From Actinospineispora acaciae DSM 45401 (GTDB taxonomy: Bacteria > Actinomycetota > Actinomycetes > Mycobacteriales > Pseudonocardiaceae), in contig NZ_JIAI01000008.1 in the NCBI RefSeq assembly GCF_000620785.1, forward strand, positions 124,001 to 188,000: a DNA stretch of 64,000 nucleotides, read 5' to 3'. The translations under genes were made by a program, and so were the position numbers. Every line of letters starts with the position of its first letter. Positions within the stretch are counted from its first letter, which is position 1. The notes under the pieces were generated by a model that was not told the DNA's origin, did not search any database, and worked only from the letters and a program-made list of their open reading frames with translations. Below, in pieces: positions 52,185 through 61,366 of this stretch.

Positions 52185-53561
52185 ATGCGGATCGGCCCCC
52201 TGACGGATGCGCTGCGCCGGGAGTTTCGAGGGCGGCTGATCCTGCCCGGCTCGGCGGAGTTCGAGCAGGCCCGGCGGGTGGCGAACGGGCGCGTCGACAA
52301 GAGCCCGGCGGTCATCGCGCGCTGCGAAGGCACCGACGACGTGGTCGCCGCCGTGCGGTACGCGCGGGAGGCCGAGCTCCCGCTGGCCGTGCGCTCCGGC
52401 GGACACCACGTGGCCGGTTGGGGCACCATCGACGGCGGGCTGCTCATCGACCTGTCCGCGATGAAGCGCGCCCGGGTCGACCCGGCGGCGCGCACCGTGA
52501 CCGCCGAGCCGGGCCTGACCACCGCCGAGTACGACCGGCGGACCCAGCGGTTCGGGCTGGCCAGCCCGTCGGCGCACCTCGGCGGGGTCGGCATCGCCGG
52601 CTTCACCCTCGGCGGCGGGATCGGCGAGCTGACCCGGCAGTACGGTCTGGCCTGCGACAACCTGGTCGCCGCCGAGGTGGTCACCGCCGAGGGCGAGGTG
52701 CTGACGGCCAGCCGGACCGAGCGCCCCGACCTGCTCTGGGGCCTGCGCGGCGCGGGGGCGAACTTCGGCGTGGTCACCGCGTTGACCAACCGGCTGCACC
52801 CGGTCGACCGGCTGGTGGGCGGCCCGCTGGTGCACGCCGCCGAGGCCGCGGCCGGCTTCCTCCGCGCGGTGGCCGACTGGCTGGCGCGGGCGCCCGACAC
52901 GGCGGCGATGTCGGTGGTGCTGTGGACCACGCCGCCGCTGCCGTTCCTGCCCGAGGCGGTCCACGGCGTTCCTTCGGTGCTGGCCCTGCCGACCTGGTTC
53001 GGCGCACCGGCCGCGGCGGATGCGGCGCTGGCCGAGGTGCGTCGGTTCGGCGCGCCGCTGTCCGACCGGGTCGGCCCGATGAGCTACCTGGAGTACCAGG
53101 GCCTGATCACCGAGCCGCCGCACGTCAGGCAGCTGCACCAGTACACCCGGATCGAGCTGATGCCCGAGCTGGACCCCGGCGTGATCGACAAGCTCGTCGA
53201 GGAGTGGCTGTCCTCACCGGCCGGCGTGACGGTGGTGCTGAACGGCCTCGGCGGGGCGTTCGGCCGGGTGGACGGGTCGGACACCGCGTTCGGGCACCGC
53301 GCCGCCCGCTGGATGGTCGAGGTCGACGCCCGATGGCGCCCCGACGAGGATCCCGCCCGGTACCTGCACGCCGCATGGCGCCTGATCAGCCCGCTGTCGC
53401 CCACCTCGCTGGGCCCGTACGCGAACCAGCTGGTCGAGCGCGCGCCGGAGCTGGTGCGCGCCAGCTACGGCCACGCCAACCACGACCGGCTGGTGGCCCT
53501 GAAGACCCGCTACGACCCGGACAACGTGTTCCGGCACAACGTCAACATCCGGCCCTCCTAG
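52185..53561 (+). CDS. FAD-linked (BBE/PCMH-type) oxidoreductase
   Basis: This 458-aa flavin oxidase has a PCMH FAD domain with RSGGHHVAGWG (~70-80; His for covalent FAD) and GGVGIAGFTLGGGIGELTR (~130-148), and a C-terminal berberine-bridge domain ending YDPDNVFRHNVNI. The second covalent Cys of bicovalent enzymes is not seen. It oxidises an unknown alcohol or sugar. ATG 52185 is preferred; upstream in-frame residues are not conserved-looking. Its TAG interlocks with the stop of the opposite gene in CTAG. Confidence 0.9.
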   Translation: MRIGPLTDALRREFRGRLILPGSAEFEQARRVANGRVDKSPAVIARCEGTDDVVAAVRYAREAELPLAVRSGGHHVAGWGTIDGGLLIDLSAMKRARVDPAARTVTAEPGLTTAEYDRRTQRFGLASPSAHLGGVGIAGFTLGGGIGELTRQYGLACDNLVAAEVVTAEGEVLTASRTERPDLLWGLRGAGANFGVVTALTNRLHPVDRLVGGPLVHAAEAAAGFLRAVADWLARAPDTAAMSVVLWTTPPLPFLPEAVHGVPSVLALPTWFGAPAAADAALAEVRRFGAPLSDRVGPMSYLEYQGLITEPPHVRQLHQYTRIELMPELDPGVIDKLVEEWLSSPAGVTVVLNGLGGAFGRVDGSDTAFGHRAARWMVEVDARWRPDEDPARYLHAAWRLISPLSPTSLGPYANQLVERAPELVRASYGHANHDRLVALKTRYDPDNVFRHNVNIRPS

Positions 53562-54961
53562 GGCTGCGAGAGGACGCTCCTGACGAACTCCGCGCGCGCC
53601 CGCAGGGACTCCTCACCCATCAGCCGGAAGATCGACGTCCGCCGCTCCGGGGGCGTCGCGAGGGCGGTCTCCAGGTGCTCCAGCACGCCGGACGCGGCGT
53701 ACTCCTGGGTCTGGAACGAGACGCTGGCGTTCTCGAACCGGGTGGGCCAGTCGAGGTCGAGCCGCAGCTTGACCTCGAGCACGGCGCCGAGCGGGTGGTT
53801 CTCGAACCGCTCCGGCCGCACCAGCAGCTCGCGCAAAGCGGCCGCCGTGCCCGGGCCGTGGATGCCGCCGCACACCACCGCCCGGTGCCGGCCGTCGACG
53901 CTCCACGGGTTGCGGGCCAGCGTGACCACGGCGAAGTCGTTGGAGCCGTAGGTGATCTGGGCGTGGTGCTCCTGGTCGGCCGGGTCGAGGATGCCCAGGC
54001 TGCGGAACTTGTTCATCATCGCCTTCGCGGTGGACCCGGCGAGCACCCGGTGCGCGAGGGCGGCGGCGGTGGGCACCAGCGGGCGCAGGTTCTCGTCCAG
54101 CCGCTCCAGCACGGCCAGCTCGTCGAGCCGGGTGACGCCCTCGACGCTGCCCGCCTCGCGGGCCAGGTCCCAGAAGATGGACGCGAACGTCTCGTCCTGC
54201 ATCCGATCGTCGGCGCGGAACTCCTCGTCGCGGCGCGCCACGTCCTCGTCGATACGGAACGGGAAGACCGCGTCGCTCTCGTTCAGGATCCGGGCACCCC
54301 AGTTCACCGCCGGGCTGCCGATGACGAGCAGGTTCCGGTTGGCCACCTCCGGCATGGACTCCAGGTAGTCGGTCGGCATCCGCAGCAGCAGCTTGTCCGA
54401 GCGGATGACGGCGTTCTCCATGTGGCACCCCAGCGCGCTGAGGTACATGGCGTCGGTGGTCGAGCCCGAGTAGATCAGGCAGTCGGCGGCGCTCTTCGCG
54501 CGCAGCTCGCGGCGGTCGCCGAGGATGACCGTCAACGGGTCGTCGCCGGGGAAGTCCGCCAGCGAGCGCAGCGGACCCTTGGTGCCTCGGCTCGCCCTGG
54601 TCGTCGACCGCCCGAGGCGTTCGAGAGCGGCGTCCAGCAGCCGCGACTCCGCCGGCCCGTCGTGCTCCGCCCTGGCGATCATCCAGTCGGTCAGCCACTC
54701 CGCGAACTCGTCGGCGTCGGCCGGGTCGCGCAGGATCTCGAACAGTTCGACCAGCACCGTGAGCCCGGGTATTTCCCGTCCCTTTTCGAAGCTGCTGATC
54801 TGCTGCGGATGGCGGGCCGGCGAGAATTGGTGCGCCAACCATTTCTGCGTCGGCGGCCCGCCGTCCGAGGGACGAGCCCGCTCGCGCGCCTGCCTGAGCC
54901 GCGCAGCCAGGCGTTGACCAGCGACATCACGAGGTTGACGGCCGGTCGCCCGGATAACCAT
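53558..54961 (-). CDS. XRE-type HTH protein with unrecognised C-terminal region
   Basis: This 467-aa protein has an N-terminal Cro/C1-type HTH (~12-75; QKWLAHQFSPARHPQQISSF, EKGREIPGL) and a ~370-residue C-terminal region I cannot assign. That region holds RELRAKSAADCLIYSGSTTD (~130-150), NLLVIGSPAVNWGARILNE (~195-213) and, further on, AQITYGSNDFAVVTLARNP, HRAVVCGGIHGPGTAAAL. The Gly-rich turns after beta-strand-like stretches suggest one or two Rossmann-like folds. It may be a ligand-sensing regulator. The gene diverges from a small membrane protein gene. Confidence 0.7.
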   Translation of the reverse strand: MVIRATGRQPRDVAGQRLAARLRQARERARPSDGGPPTQKWLAHQFSPARHPQQISSFEKGREIPGLTVLVELFEILRDPADADEFAEWLTDWMIARAEHDGPAESRLLDAALERLGRSTTRASRGTKGPLRSLADFPGDDPLTVILGDRRELRAKSAADCLIYSGSTTDAMYLSALGCHMENAVIRSDKLLLRMPTDYLESMPEVANRNLLVIGSPAVNWGARILNESDAVFPFRIDEDVARRDEEFRADDRMQDETFASIFWDLAREAGSVEGVTRLDELAVLERLDENLRPLVPTAAALAHRVLAGSTAKAMMNKFRSLGILDPADQEHHAQITYGSNDFAVVTLARNPWSVDGRHRAVVCGGIHGPGTAAALRELLVRPERFENHPLGAVLEVKLRLDLDWPTRFENASVSFQTQEYAASGVLEHLETALATPPERRTSIFRLMGEESLRARAEFVRSVLSQP

Positions 54962-55173
54962 GGCACGCTCCCCGACGGACTCATGTGTGAGGAATGACCG
55001 TACCAAGAAGTAACGTTGTCCTGACGGGCGTTTCGTAATGCGTTGCGATGAGCGAATGCCCGTACTCAAGCCACCGCTTGGCGGGCGCCGGGAACGAACG
55101 CCAACCCCGTGATTGACCCGCCGGTCACTTGCGCAAAAGCCTGAGCGCCTCCGAACAGAGGGAGGAACGGCAG

Positions 55174-55338
55174 ATGCTCGGTTACGTCATCGCCTCGGGT
55201 GTCCTCGTCATCGCGCTGCTCGTCGCGCTCGCCGTGATGGCCGACCGAGGCGCCCAGGCAGCGGCCTGGAAACGCATCGCCGAGGAGCGCCGGTGGAACC
55301 ACGACCGGCTCAAGAGCGCAGGACGCCGCGCGCGATGA
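55174..55338 (+). CDS. Single-TM small membrane protein
   Basis: This 54-aa protein has one membrane segment (residues ~2-21) and a basic amphipathic tail. ATG 55174 is chosen because AGGGAGG ends about 9 nt upstream; a TTG at 55129 would add 15 residues before the membrane segment. The 3' end overlaps the acyl-CoA dehydrogenase gene on the other strand by 29 bp. Family and function are unknown. Confidence 0.6.
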   Translation: MLGYVIASGVLVIALLVALAVMADRGAQAAAWKRIAEERRWNHDRLKSAGRRAR

Positions 55339-56458
55339 TCAGCTGCTGGATCTGGCTGGTGCCCTCGTAGATGCGGAACAGCCGCGCGTCGCGGTAGAAG
55401 CGCTCCACCGGGACCCCGCGCATGTAGCCGGCGCCGCCGTGCACCTGCACCGCCCGGTCCGCCACCCGCCCGACCATCTCGCTGCAGAAGTACTTCGCCG
55501 TGGCCGGCCCGACGTTCGTGTCCGTACCCGCATCGAAGTCCGCCGCCACCGAACCGACCAGCGCGCGCCCGGCCCGGTAGTCCGTCACCAAGTCCGCGAC
55601 CATGCCCTGGACCAACTGGTACGCACCGATCGCGCGCCCGCCCTGCTCGCGCGTGCGGGCGAACGCGACCGTCTCGTCCACCAGCCGCTCGGCCATCCCG
55701 ACACACAGCGCCGCGATGTGCAGCCGCCCGTGCGCCAAACAACGCATCGCCGTCACAAACCCCGTGTCCACCCCGGCCTCGCCGCCGACCAGCGCGTCGC
55801 CGGGCACCCGCACGTCGTCCAGGTACACGTCCGCGGTCCAGGCGCCGAACTGGCCCATCTTCTGGTCCTTCGGCCCGACCGACAGCCCGGCCGCCGCGCG
55901 CGGCACCAGGAACGTGGAGATCCCCCGGTTCGCCGGAGCGTCCGGGTTGGTGCGGGCGAACACCATGAACACGTCCGCCAGCGGCGCGTTCGTGATGTAC
56001 CGCTTCGCGCCGTTGAGCACCCAGGAGCCGTCCGGCTCGCGACGGGCGGTGGTCGCCAGTCCGGACGGGTCGGAGCCGGCGTCCGCCTCGGTCAGCGCGA
56101 ACGAGGCGGTCACCTCGCCGCCGGCCAGCCTGGGCAGCCAGTCGGCGCGCTGCTCGTCGGTGCCGCCCTCGATCAGCACGTGCCCGGCGATGCCGTTGTT
56201 CGTACCGAACATCGAGCGCAGCGCCGGCGTGGTGTAGCCGAGCTCGAAGACCAGCCGCACCTCCTGGGCCAGCGGCAGCCCGAGCCCGCCGAACCGCTCC
56301 GGGATTGCGAACCCGTAGAGCCCCATCGACTTGCACGCGTCCCGCAGCGCCGCCGGGACCTCGTCCTTCTCGTCGATCTCCGCCTCGACCGGCACCACCC
56401 GCTCGCGCACGAACTCGCGCGTCGCCGCCAGCACGTCCCGGAAGTCGGACTCGTCCAT
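55310..56458 (-). CDS. Acyl-CoA dehydrogenase
   Basis: This 382-aa flavoenzyme introduces the alpha-beta double bond in acyl-CoA. It has FALTEADAGSDPSG (~121-134), YITNAPLADVFMVFART (~155-171), VHGGAGYMRGVPVERFYRDA (~337-356) and the catalytic Glu365 in YEGTSQ. The ATG at 56458 is preceded by no strong Shine-Dalgarno. It diverges from the MarR gene and may be one of its targets. Confidence 0.94.
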   Translation of the reverse strand: MDESDFRDVLAATREFVRERVVPVEAEIDEKDEVPAALRDACKSMGLYGFAIPERFGGLGLPLAQEVRLVFELGYTTPALRSMFGTNNGIAGHVLIEGGTDEQRADWLPRLAGGEVTASFALTEADAGSDPSGLATTARREPDGSWVLNGAKRYITNAPLADVFMVFARTNPDAPANRGISTFLVPRAAAGLSVGPKDQKMGQFGAWTADVYLDDVRVPGDALVGGEAGVDTGFVTAMRCLAHGRLHIAALCVGMAERLVDETVAFARTREQGGRAIGAYQLVQGMVADLVTDYRAGRALVGSVAADFDAGTDTNVGPATAKYFCSEMVGRVADRAVQVHGGAGYMRGVPVERFYRDARLFRIYEGTSQIQQLIIARGVLRS

Positions 56459-56523
56459 GACGGTCAGCGTAGGCGGCACCCGGCCCATAAGTCGGTTGTC
56501 GGAATACCGACGGCCGATGCATG

Positions 56524-56538
56524 GTTGTAACGCACAAC
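56524..56538. promoter_or_regulatory. Candidate MarR operator
   Basis: GTTGT, AACGC, ACAAC: 5-bp inverted arms in the divergent gap between the acyl-CoA dehydrogenase and MarR starts. It is short, so only a candidate. Confidence 0.4.
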
Positions 56539-56594
56539 TACGTGTACTCGACAAATAGTTCGACGGAGAGTAATCGACGGACGGGGAGAGATCC

Positions 56595-57110
56595 GTGCGC
56601 AGCAGCGAGGTCACCACGCGCGAGCAGGAGCTCGACCGGATCGGCGGCGAGCTATATCGGTTGCTGCGGCAGATGGAGCGGGTGCAAGCTCGCCAGGCCG
56701 CGCGGCAGGGCGACGGCCTGGAGCGGGCCACGTACCTGCTGCTGGTTCACCTGGTCAAGGGCGGGCCTCGGCGGCTGGGGGCGCTGGCCGAGGCGGTGCA
56801 CTCGGACGCGTCCACGGTGAGCCGGCAGGCCGCCACCCTGGTGAAGCTCGGCCTGGTCGAGCGGCGCGCCGACCAGAGCGACGGCCGGGCCAGCCTGCTG
56901 GCGGCGACCGAGGCCGGCGAGCGGGTCTTCCAGGACAAGCGGCGGCGGCGCAACGAGATGTTCGCCGAGATGCTCGCGGCCTGGCCGGACGAGGACCGGC
57001 GCCGGCTCGGCGAGCTGCTCGCCAGGTTCAACGAGGACTACGAACGGTACTTCCTGGGCCCTGAGGCGCCACAAGCGCCTGGTCACCAGCACGAGGGGGA
57101 ATCACGATGA
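56595..57110 (+). CDS. MarR-family regulator
   Basis: This 171-aa regulator has a winged helix at ~45-115 (RRLGALAEAVHSDASTVSRQ, ATLVKLGLVERRADQSDGRA) between dimerisation helices. The GTG start follows GGGGAGAG. Its TGA overlaps the exporter ATG (ATGA), the standard layout in which a MarR protein represses itself and a multidrug exporter until a ligand binds. Confidence 0.92.
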   Translation: MRSSEVTTREQELDRIGGELYRLLRQMERVQARQAARQGDGLERATYLLLVHLVKGGPRRLGALAEAVHSDASTVSRQAATLVKLGLVERRADQSDGRASLLAATEAGERVFQDKRRRRNEMFAEMLAAWPDEDRRRLGELLARFNEDYERYFLGPEAPQAPGHQHEGESR

Positions 57111-59095
57111 CCACGACCGCGCCGACGATACCGGCGCAACAGCCGTTACTCACCCAACGGCAGATCCTGACGATCATCGGCGGGCTGATGGCCGGGATGT
57201 TCCTGGCCGCCCTGGACCAGACGATCGTGGCCACCGCGATCCGGACCATCGCCGACGACCTGAGCGGGCTGAGCCTGCAGGCCTGGGTGACCACCGCGTA
57301 CCTGATCACCTCCACGCTCACCACCCCGCTGTACGGCAAGCTGTCCGACCTCTACGGGCGCAAGCCGCTGTTCCTGTTCGCCATCGCGGTGTTCGTGGTC
57401 GGCTCGGTGGCCTGTACGTTCTCCGGCTCGATGTACCAGCTCGCGGCGTTCCGGGCGCTGCAGGGGATCGGCGCGGGCGGGCTGTTCTCGCTGGCCCTGA
57501 CGATCATCGGCGACATCGTCTCGCCCCGGGAGCGGGCGAAGTACCAGGGCTACTTCGTGGCGGTGTTCGCCACCGCGAGCGTGCTCGGGCCGCTGGCCGG
57601 GGGCCTGCTGGCCGGCCAGGCGTCGATCCTCGGCATCACCGGCTGGCGCTGGGTGTTCCTGGTCAACGTGCCGATCGGAATCGTCGCGCTGTTCGTCGTC
57701 ACCAAGGTGCTGAACCTGCCGCACGCCAAGCGCCACCGCAGGGTGGACTGGCCGGGCGCGATCGCGCTGGCCATCGGGCTGGTGCCGCTGCTGCTGGTCG
57801 CCGAGCAGGGCCGGGCCTGGGGCTGGGGGTCGACCAGCTCGGTGGTGTGCTTCGCCATCGCGGCGATCGGGCTCGCGCTGTTCATCGCCAACGAGTGGCG
57901 CTACGGCGAGGACGCGCTGCTGCCGCTGCGGTTCTTCCGGAACCGGACGTTCGGGCTGGGCACGGCGGCCTGCCTGATCGTGGGCATGGGCATGTTCGGC
58001 GGCGTCTCCTCGCTGCCGCTCTACCTGCAGATCGTCAAGGGCGCCACCCCGACCGAGGCCGGCCTGCTCACGCTGCCGCTGATGCTCGGGATCATGTCCA
58101 TGTCGACGTTCTCCGGCCAGGTCATCTCCCGCACCGGGACGCTGCGGCGCTGGCCGGTGCTCGGCGTGTCGCTGATGATCACCGGGCTGTTCCTGCTGTC
58201 GCGGGTGGGCGTGGACACCTCGTTCTGGTGGACCGGAACGTTCATGCTGATCTTCGGCTGGGGCCTGGGCTCGTGCATGCAGACGCTGACGCTGTCGGTG
58301 CAGAACGCGATGCCGGCCAAGGACATGGGCGTGGCCACCGCGTCGGCCACGTTCTTCCGGCAGATGGGCGGCACCATGGGCACGGCGGTGTTCCTGTCCA
58401 TCCTGTTCAGCTCGCTGCCCGACAAGATCGGTTCGGCGTTCCGGGCGGTCGCGCCGACGCCGGCGTTCCAGGCCGCGCTGGTCGACCCGGCGGTGCGGGC
58501 GAACCCGGCCAACGAGCCGGTGCTCTCGGCGGTCTCGGGCGGCGGGCTCGGCGGGTTCTCGCTGGAGGACTCGTCGTTCCTCGGCCGGATCGATGGGCGG
58601 CTGGCGCTTCCGTTCCTGGAGGGCTTCTCGTCCTCGATGTCGCTGACGCTGCTGGTCGGCGCCGTGCTGCTGATCGCGGCGCTGGCGCTGGTGATCTTCC
58701 TGCCGGACGTGCCGCTGCGCCAGGAGTCCGGCATCGAGGCGCAGCGCTCGGCGGCCGCGGCGGCGACTGTCGCGGCGGCGAAGGCGGACGTCAAGGTGGA
58801 CGGCAAGTCCGACGAGGCGCCGCTGCCGGCCGCGGCGGTCGCCATCAACGAGGTCGACGAGGGACTGCGGGACAAGCTGCTGGCCAACCTGGTCACCGAC
58901 CTGGACGGCACGCTGGCCACCCTCAAGGTCGCCGAGCGGGCCAGGGACGACGCGCGCCGGGTGCGCCGTGAGCTCAACGAGCACACCAAGACGCTGTTCG
59001 ACGCCCGCCGCGACCTGGCCCGCCAGGGCCTGACCACCGACCAGGTCAACGAGCTGCTCGACCTCTCGCCGGCCGAGTCCTCGCGAAAGGCCTGA
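57107..59095 (+). CDS. DHA2-family (14-TM) MFS drug exporter
   Basis: This 662-aa EmrB/QacA-type proton-driven exporter has the first-helix region MFLAALDQTIVATAIRTIAD (~24-43), motif A GKLSDLYGRKPLF (~79-91) and motif C-like GPLAGGLLAG (~162-171). About 14 membrane segments end near residue 540. A ~120-residue soluble, charged helical C-terminal tail is longer than usual for the family. It is coupled to the MarR gene. Hairpin T3 follows. Confidence 0.93.
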   Translation: MTTTAPTIPAQQPLLTQRQILTIIGGLMAGMFLAALDQTIVATAIRTIADDLSGLSLQAWVTTAYLITSTLTTPLYGKLSDLYGRKPLFLFAIAVFVVGSVACTFSGSMYQLAAFRALQGIGAGGLFSLALTIIGDIVSPRERAKYQGYFVAVFATASVLGPLAGGLLAGQASILGITGWRWVFLVNVPIGIVALFVVTKVLNLPHAKRHRRVDWPGAIALAIGLVPLLLVAEQGRAWGWGSTSSVVCFAIAAIGLALFIANEWRYGEDALLPLRFFRNRTFGLGTAACLIVGMGMFGGVSSLPLYLQIVKGATPTEAGLLTLPLMLGIMSMSTFSGQVISRTGTLRRWPVLGVSLMITGLFLLSRVGVDTSFWWTGTFMLIFGWGLGSCMQTLTLSVQNAMPAKDMGVATASATFFRQMGGTMGTAVFLSILFSSLPDKIGSAFRAVAPTPAFQAALVDPAVRANPANEPVLSAVSGGGLGGFSLEDSSFLGRIDGRLALPFLEGFSSSMSLTLLVGAVLLIAALALVIFLPDVPLRQESGIEAQRSAAAAATVAAAKADVKVDGKSDEAPLPAAAVAINEVDEGLRDKLLANLVTDLDGTLATLKVAERARDDARRVRRELNEHTKTLFDARRDLARQGLTTDQVNELLDLSPAESSRKA

Positions 59096-59099
59096 TCAG

Positions 59100-59149
59100 A
59101 ACCCGTGAGTGGTTAGCGTGGCTATAGCAACGCTAACCACTCACGGGTT
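59100..59149. terminator. Long perfect hairpin T3
   Basis: Arms of 20 bp (59100-59119 and 59130-59149) with the 10-nt loop GGCTATAGCA. The arm starts AACCCGTGAGTGGTTAGCG, nearly identical to T2. The right arm encodes the last codons and stop of ppa, so it terminates the exporter gene (+) and ppa (-). Confidence 0.87.
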
Positions 59150-59632
59150 GAGCTGCTCCTTGGCGCGGGCCCAGGAGCGCTCTATCTCGTGCTCGGCCTC
59201 GGTGCGGCCGACCCACTTGGCGCCCTCGACGCTCTTGCCCGGCTCCAGGTCCTTGTAGACCTGGAAGAAGTGCTCGATCTCCAGCCGGTCGAACTCGGCC
59301 AGGTGGTGAATGTCACGCAGGTGTTCCAGGCGCGGGTCGGCGGTGGGTACGCACAGCACCTTGTCGTCGCCGCCCTTCTCGTCGCGCATCCGGAACATGC
59401 CGATGGCCCGGCAGCGGATCAGGCAGCCGGGGAACGTGGGTTCCTGGACGAGCACCAGCGCGTCCAGCGGGTCGCCGTCCTCGCCCAGGCTGTCGTCGAT
59501 GAAGCCGTAGTCGGCGGGGTACTGGGTGGCGGTGAACAGCGTCCGGTCGAGCTTGATGCGACCGGTCTCGTGGTCCATCTCGTACTTGTTGCGGACGCCC
59601 TTGGGGATCTCGATCGTGACGTCGAACTCCAC
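59141..59632 (-). CDS. ppa: Inorganic pyrophosphatase
   Basis: This 163-aa family I pyrophosphatase hydrolyses PPi in the cytoplasm. It has EIPKGVRNKYEMDHETGRIK (~8-27), the metal-binding signature DGDPLDALVL (~52-61) with its Asp residues, and KWVGRTEAEHEI near 141. The GTG at 59632 is used; the frame stays open far upstream but over the dacB strand. ppa divergent from dacB is the mycobacterial order (Rv3628/Rv3627c). Confidence 0.97.
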   Translation of the reverse strand: MEFDVTIEIPKGVRNKYEMDHETGRIKLDRTLFTATQYPADYGFIDDSLGEDGDPLDALVLVQEPTFPGCLIRCRAIGMFRMRDEKGGDDKVLCVPTADPRLEHLRDIHHLAEFDRLEIEHFFQVYKDLEPGKSVEGAKWVGRTEAEHEIERSWARAKEQLNP

Positions 59633-59720
59633 GTGACTCGCTGGTCCTTTCACCGGTGGTCGGGTCCGTTTGGGCCCGTCTAGTGTGGGGCACCGGATAC
59701 CGGCCGGGGAGGGTGGGTGG

Positions 59721-61166
59721 GTGCGCGCACTGCTACGCCGTATCGCGGGCTGGCTGCGGTTGCCCTGGTCACGTCGGCGGACCGTGATCACCTCGTTGTC
59801 GCTGGTGTTGGTGGCCGCGCTCGGCGCCGGGTCCGCGCTGGCCGGGCCGGAGCTGCTGGAGCGGGTCGGGCTGCTGCACCGGGCGAAACCGGCGCCGCCG
59901 CCGCCGAGGCTCGCGATGGGGCCGCTGGCGGCCGACGCACCGGCCCCGACCAGCGGCGGGCTGGCCGCCGCGCTGGGCAAGCCGACCAGCGCCGCCGCGC
60001 TGGGGAGCCTCACCGGCGTGGTGCTCAACCCGGCCACCGGGCAGGCGCTGTGGTCGCGCAACCCGGACCGGGCGATGACGCCGGGCTCCACCGGCAAGCT
60101 GCTCACCGTCGCCGCCGTGCTGCTGACCATGTCCCCGACCGCGCGGCTGACCACCCGGGTGGTGGCCGGCGACAGCCCGGACTCGGTGGTGCTGGTCGGC
60201 GGCGGCGACCCCACGCTGTCCGTGCTCCCCTCGGCCACCCGAAACTCCGCGGGCACCACGCCGACCGAATCGGTGTACCCGGGCGCGGCCAAGCTGGACA
60301 CCCTGGCCGCCGCGGTCCGTGACGCGCTCCCGGGGCCGGTCCGCTCGGTGGCCGTGGACACCAGCCTGTTCTCCGGCCCGGGGCTGGCGCCGGGCTGGGA
60401 TCCCGCGGACATCGCCGGCGGCTACCTGACCCCGATCGAGCCGCTGATCATGGACGGCGGTCGCAGCAAGCCGGACGAGCTGGACCCGCCGCGCACCCCG
60501 ACCCCGGCCGCCGACGCGGGCAAGGCGCTGGCCAAGCGGATCGGCGCGGACCCGGCGACGGTCACCGTCAAGACCGCGCGGCCGGGCGCGAAGGTGCTCG
60601 CCGAGGTCAGCTCGCCGACCATCGGCGACCTGGTCGAGAACGCCCTGCGGATCTCCGACAACGTGCTCGCCGAGGCGCTGGCCAGGCAGGTCGCCCTGGC
60701 CAGGGGCGCCGAGCCGTCGTTCGCCGGCGCCGCGCGGGCGGTGCGCGAGACGCTCACCGAGGCCGGCTTCGACGTCGGCGGCGCGCGGATCATCGACGGC
60801 AGCGGGCTGTCCACCGCCGACCAGGTGCCGGCCCGGCTGCTCGGCGAGATCATGACGGCGGCCAGCGGTCCGGCCTCGGACCCCCGGTCGGCCCGGCTGC
60901 GGCCGCTGCTGTCCGGGCTGCCGGTGGCCGGCGGTTCCGGGACGCTCAGCAGCCGGTTCGACGTCGGCGACTCGGCGCCCGGCAAGGGGTTCGTGCGGGC
61001 CAAGACCGGCACCCTGACCGGGGTGAGCTCGCTGGCCGGGGTGGTCACCGACACCGACGGCCGGCTGTTGACGTTCGCGCTGATGTCCAACGGCACCAAC
61101 CCGGCGGAGTCCCGCCCGCGCCTGGACGCGATCGCCGCCGCCCTGCGCGCCTGCGGCTGCCGTTAG
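59721..61166 (+). CDS. dacB: D-alanyl-D-alanine carboxypeptidase, PBP4 type
   Basis: This 481-aa class C penicillin-binding protein (peptidase S13) trims cell-wall peptides outside the membrane. An N-terminal membrane anchor or signal lies at ~20-40 (TVITSLSLVLVAALGAGSAL). Active-site motifs are STGK (Ser123, Lys126), SDN (312-314) and KTG (428-430). The GTG at 59721 has GGGAGG 8 nt upstream. It diverges from ppa and precedes the metalloprotease, tilS and hpt genes. Confidence 0.94.
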   Translation: MRALLRRIAGWLRLPWSRRRTVITSLSLVLVAALGAGSALAGPELLERVGLLHRAKPAPPPPRLAMGPLAADAPAPTSGGLAAALGKPTSAAALGSLTGVVLNPATGQALWSRNPDRAMTPGSTGKLLTVAAVLLTMSPTARLTTRVVAGDSPDSVVLVGGGDPTLSVLPSATRNSAGTTPTESVYPGAAKLDTLAAAVRDALPGPVRSVAVDTSLFSGPGLAPGWDPADIAGGYLTPIEPLIMDGGRSKPDELDPPRTPTPAADAGKALAKRIGADPATVTVKTARPGAKVLAEVSSPTIGDLVENALRISDNVLAEALARQVALARGAEPSFAGAARAVRETLTEAGFDVGGARIIDGSGLSTADQVPARLLGEIMTAASGPASDPRSARLRPLLSGLPVAGGSGTLSSRFDVGDSAPGKGFVRAKTGTLTGVSSLAGVVTDTDGRLLTFALMSNGTNPAESRPRLDAIAAALRACGCR

Positions 61167-61233
61167 TGCCGCGACACGAAAGGTTCGGCACGTTTCTCGG
61201 CGGCCCAGACGCCGCCTGGCGGCGTTGTCGTCG

Positions 61234-61260
61234 CCCCAGATACAACCCCGGTATCTGGGG
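61234..61260 (+). terminator. Terminator hairpin after dacB
   Basis: CCCCAGATAC/GTATCTGGGG, 10-bp perfect stem, 7-nt loop, 68 nt past the dacB stop. It separates dacB from the metalloprotease gene. Confidence 0.7.
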
Positions 61261-61366
61261 CTCCGAATCAGACGCAGCCTTGCCAGCCGACGCCTGGATC
61301 CACCGAATAAACGCACCAACCTTCCATGTCACGGCACTAGCCCAGCACTATGCGTACCGTGGTGGG

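Noticed and set aside
51150..53138. Long minus-strand frame and an 1161-codon plus-strand frame (51512-54997)
   Set aside because: Both run through crotonase 3, the FAD oxidoreductase and the XRE gene in wrong frames and have only Arg/Gly/Pro-rich low-complexity translations.
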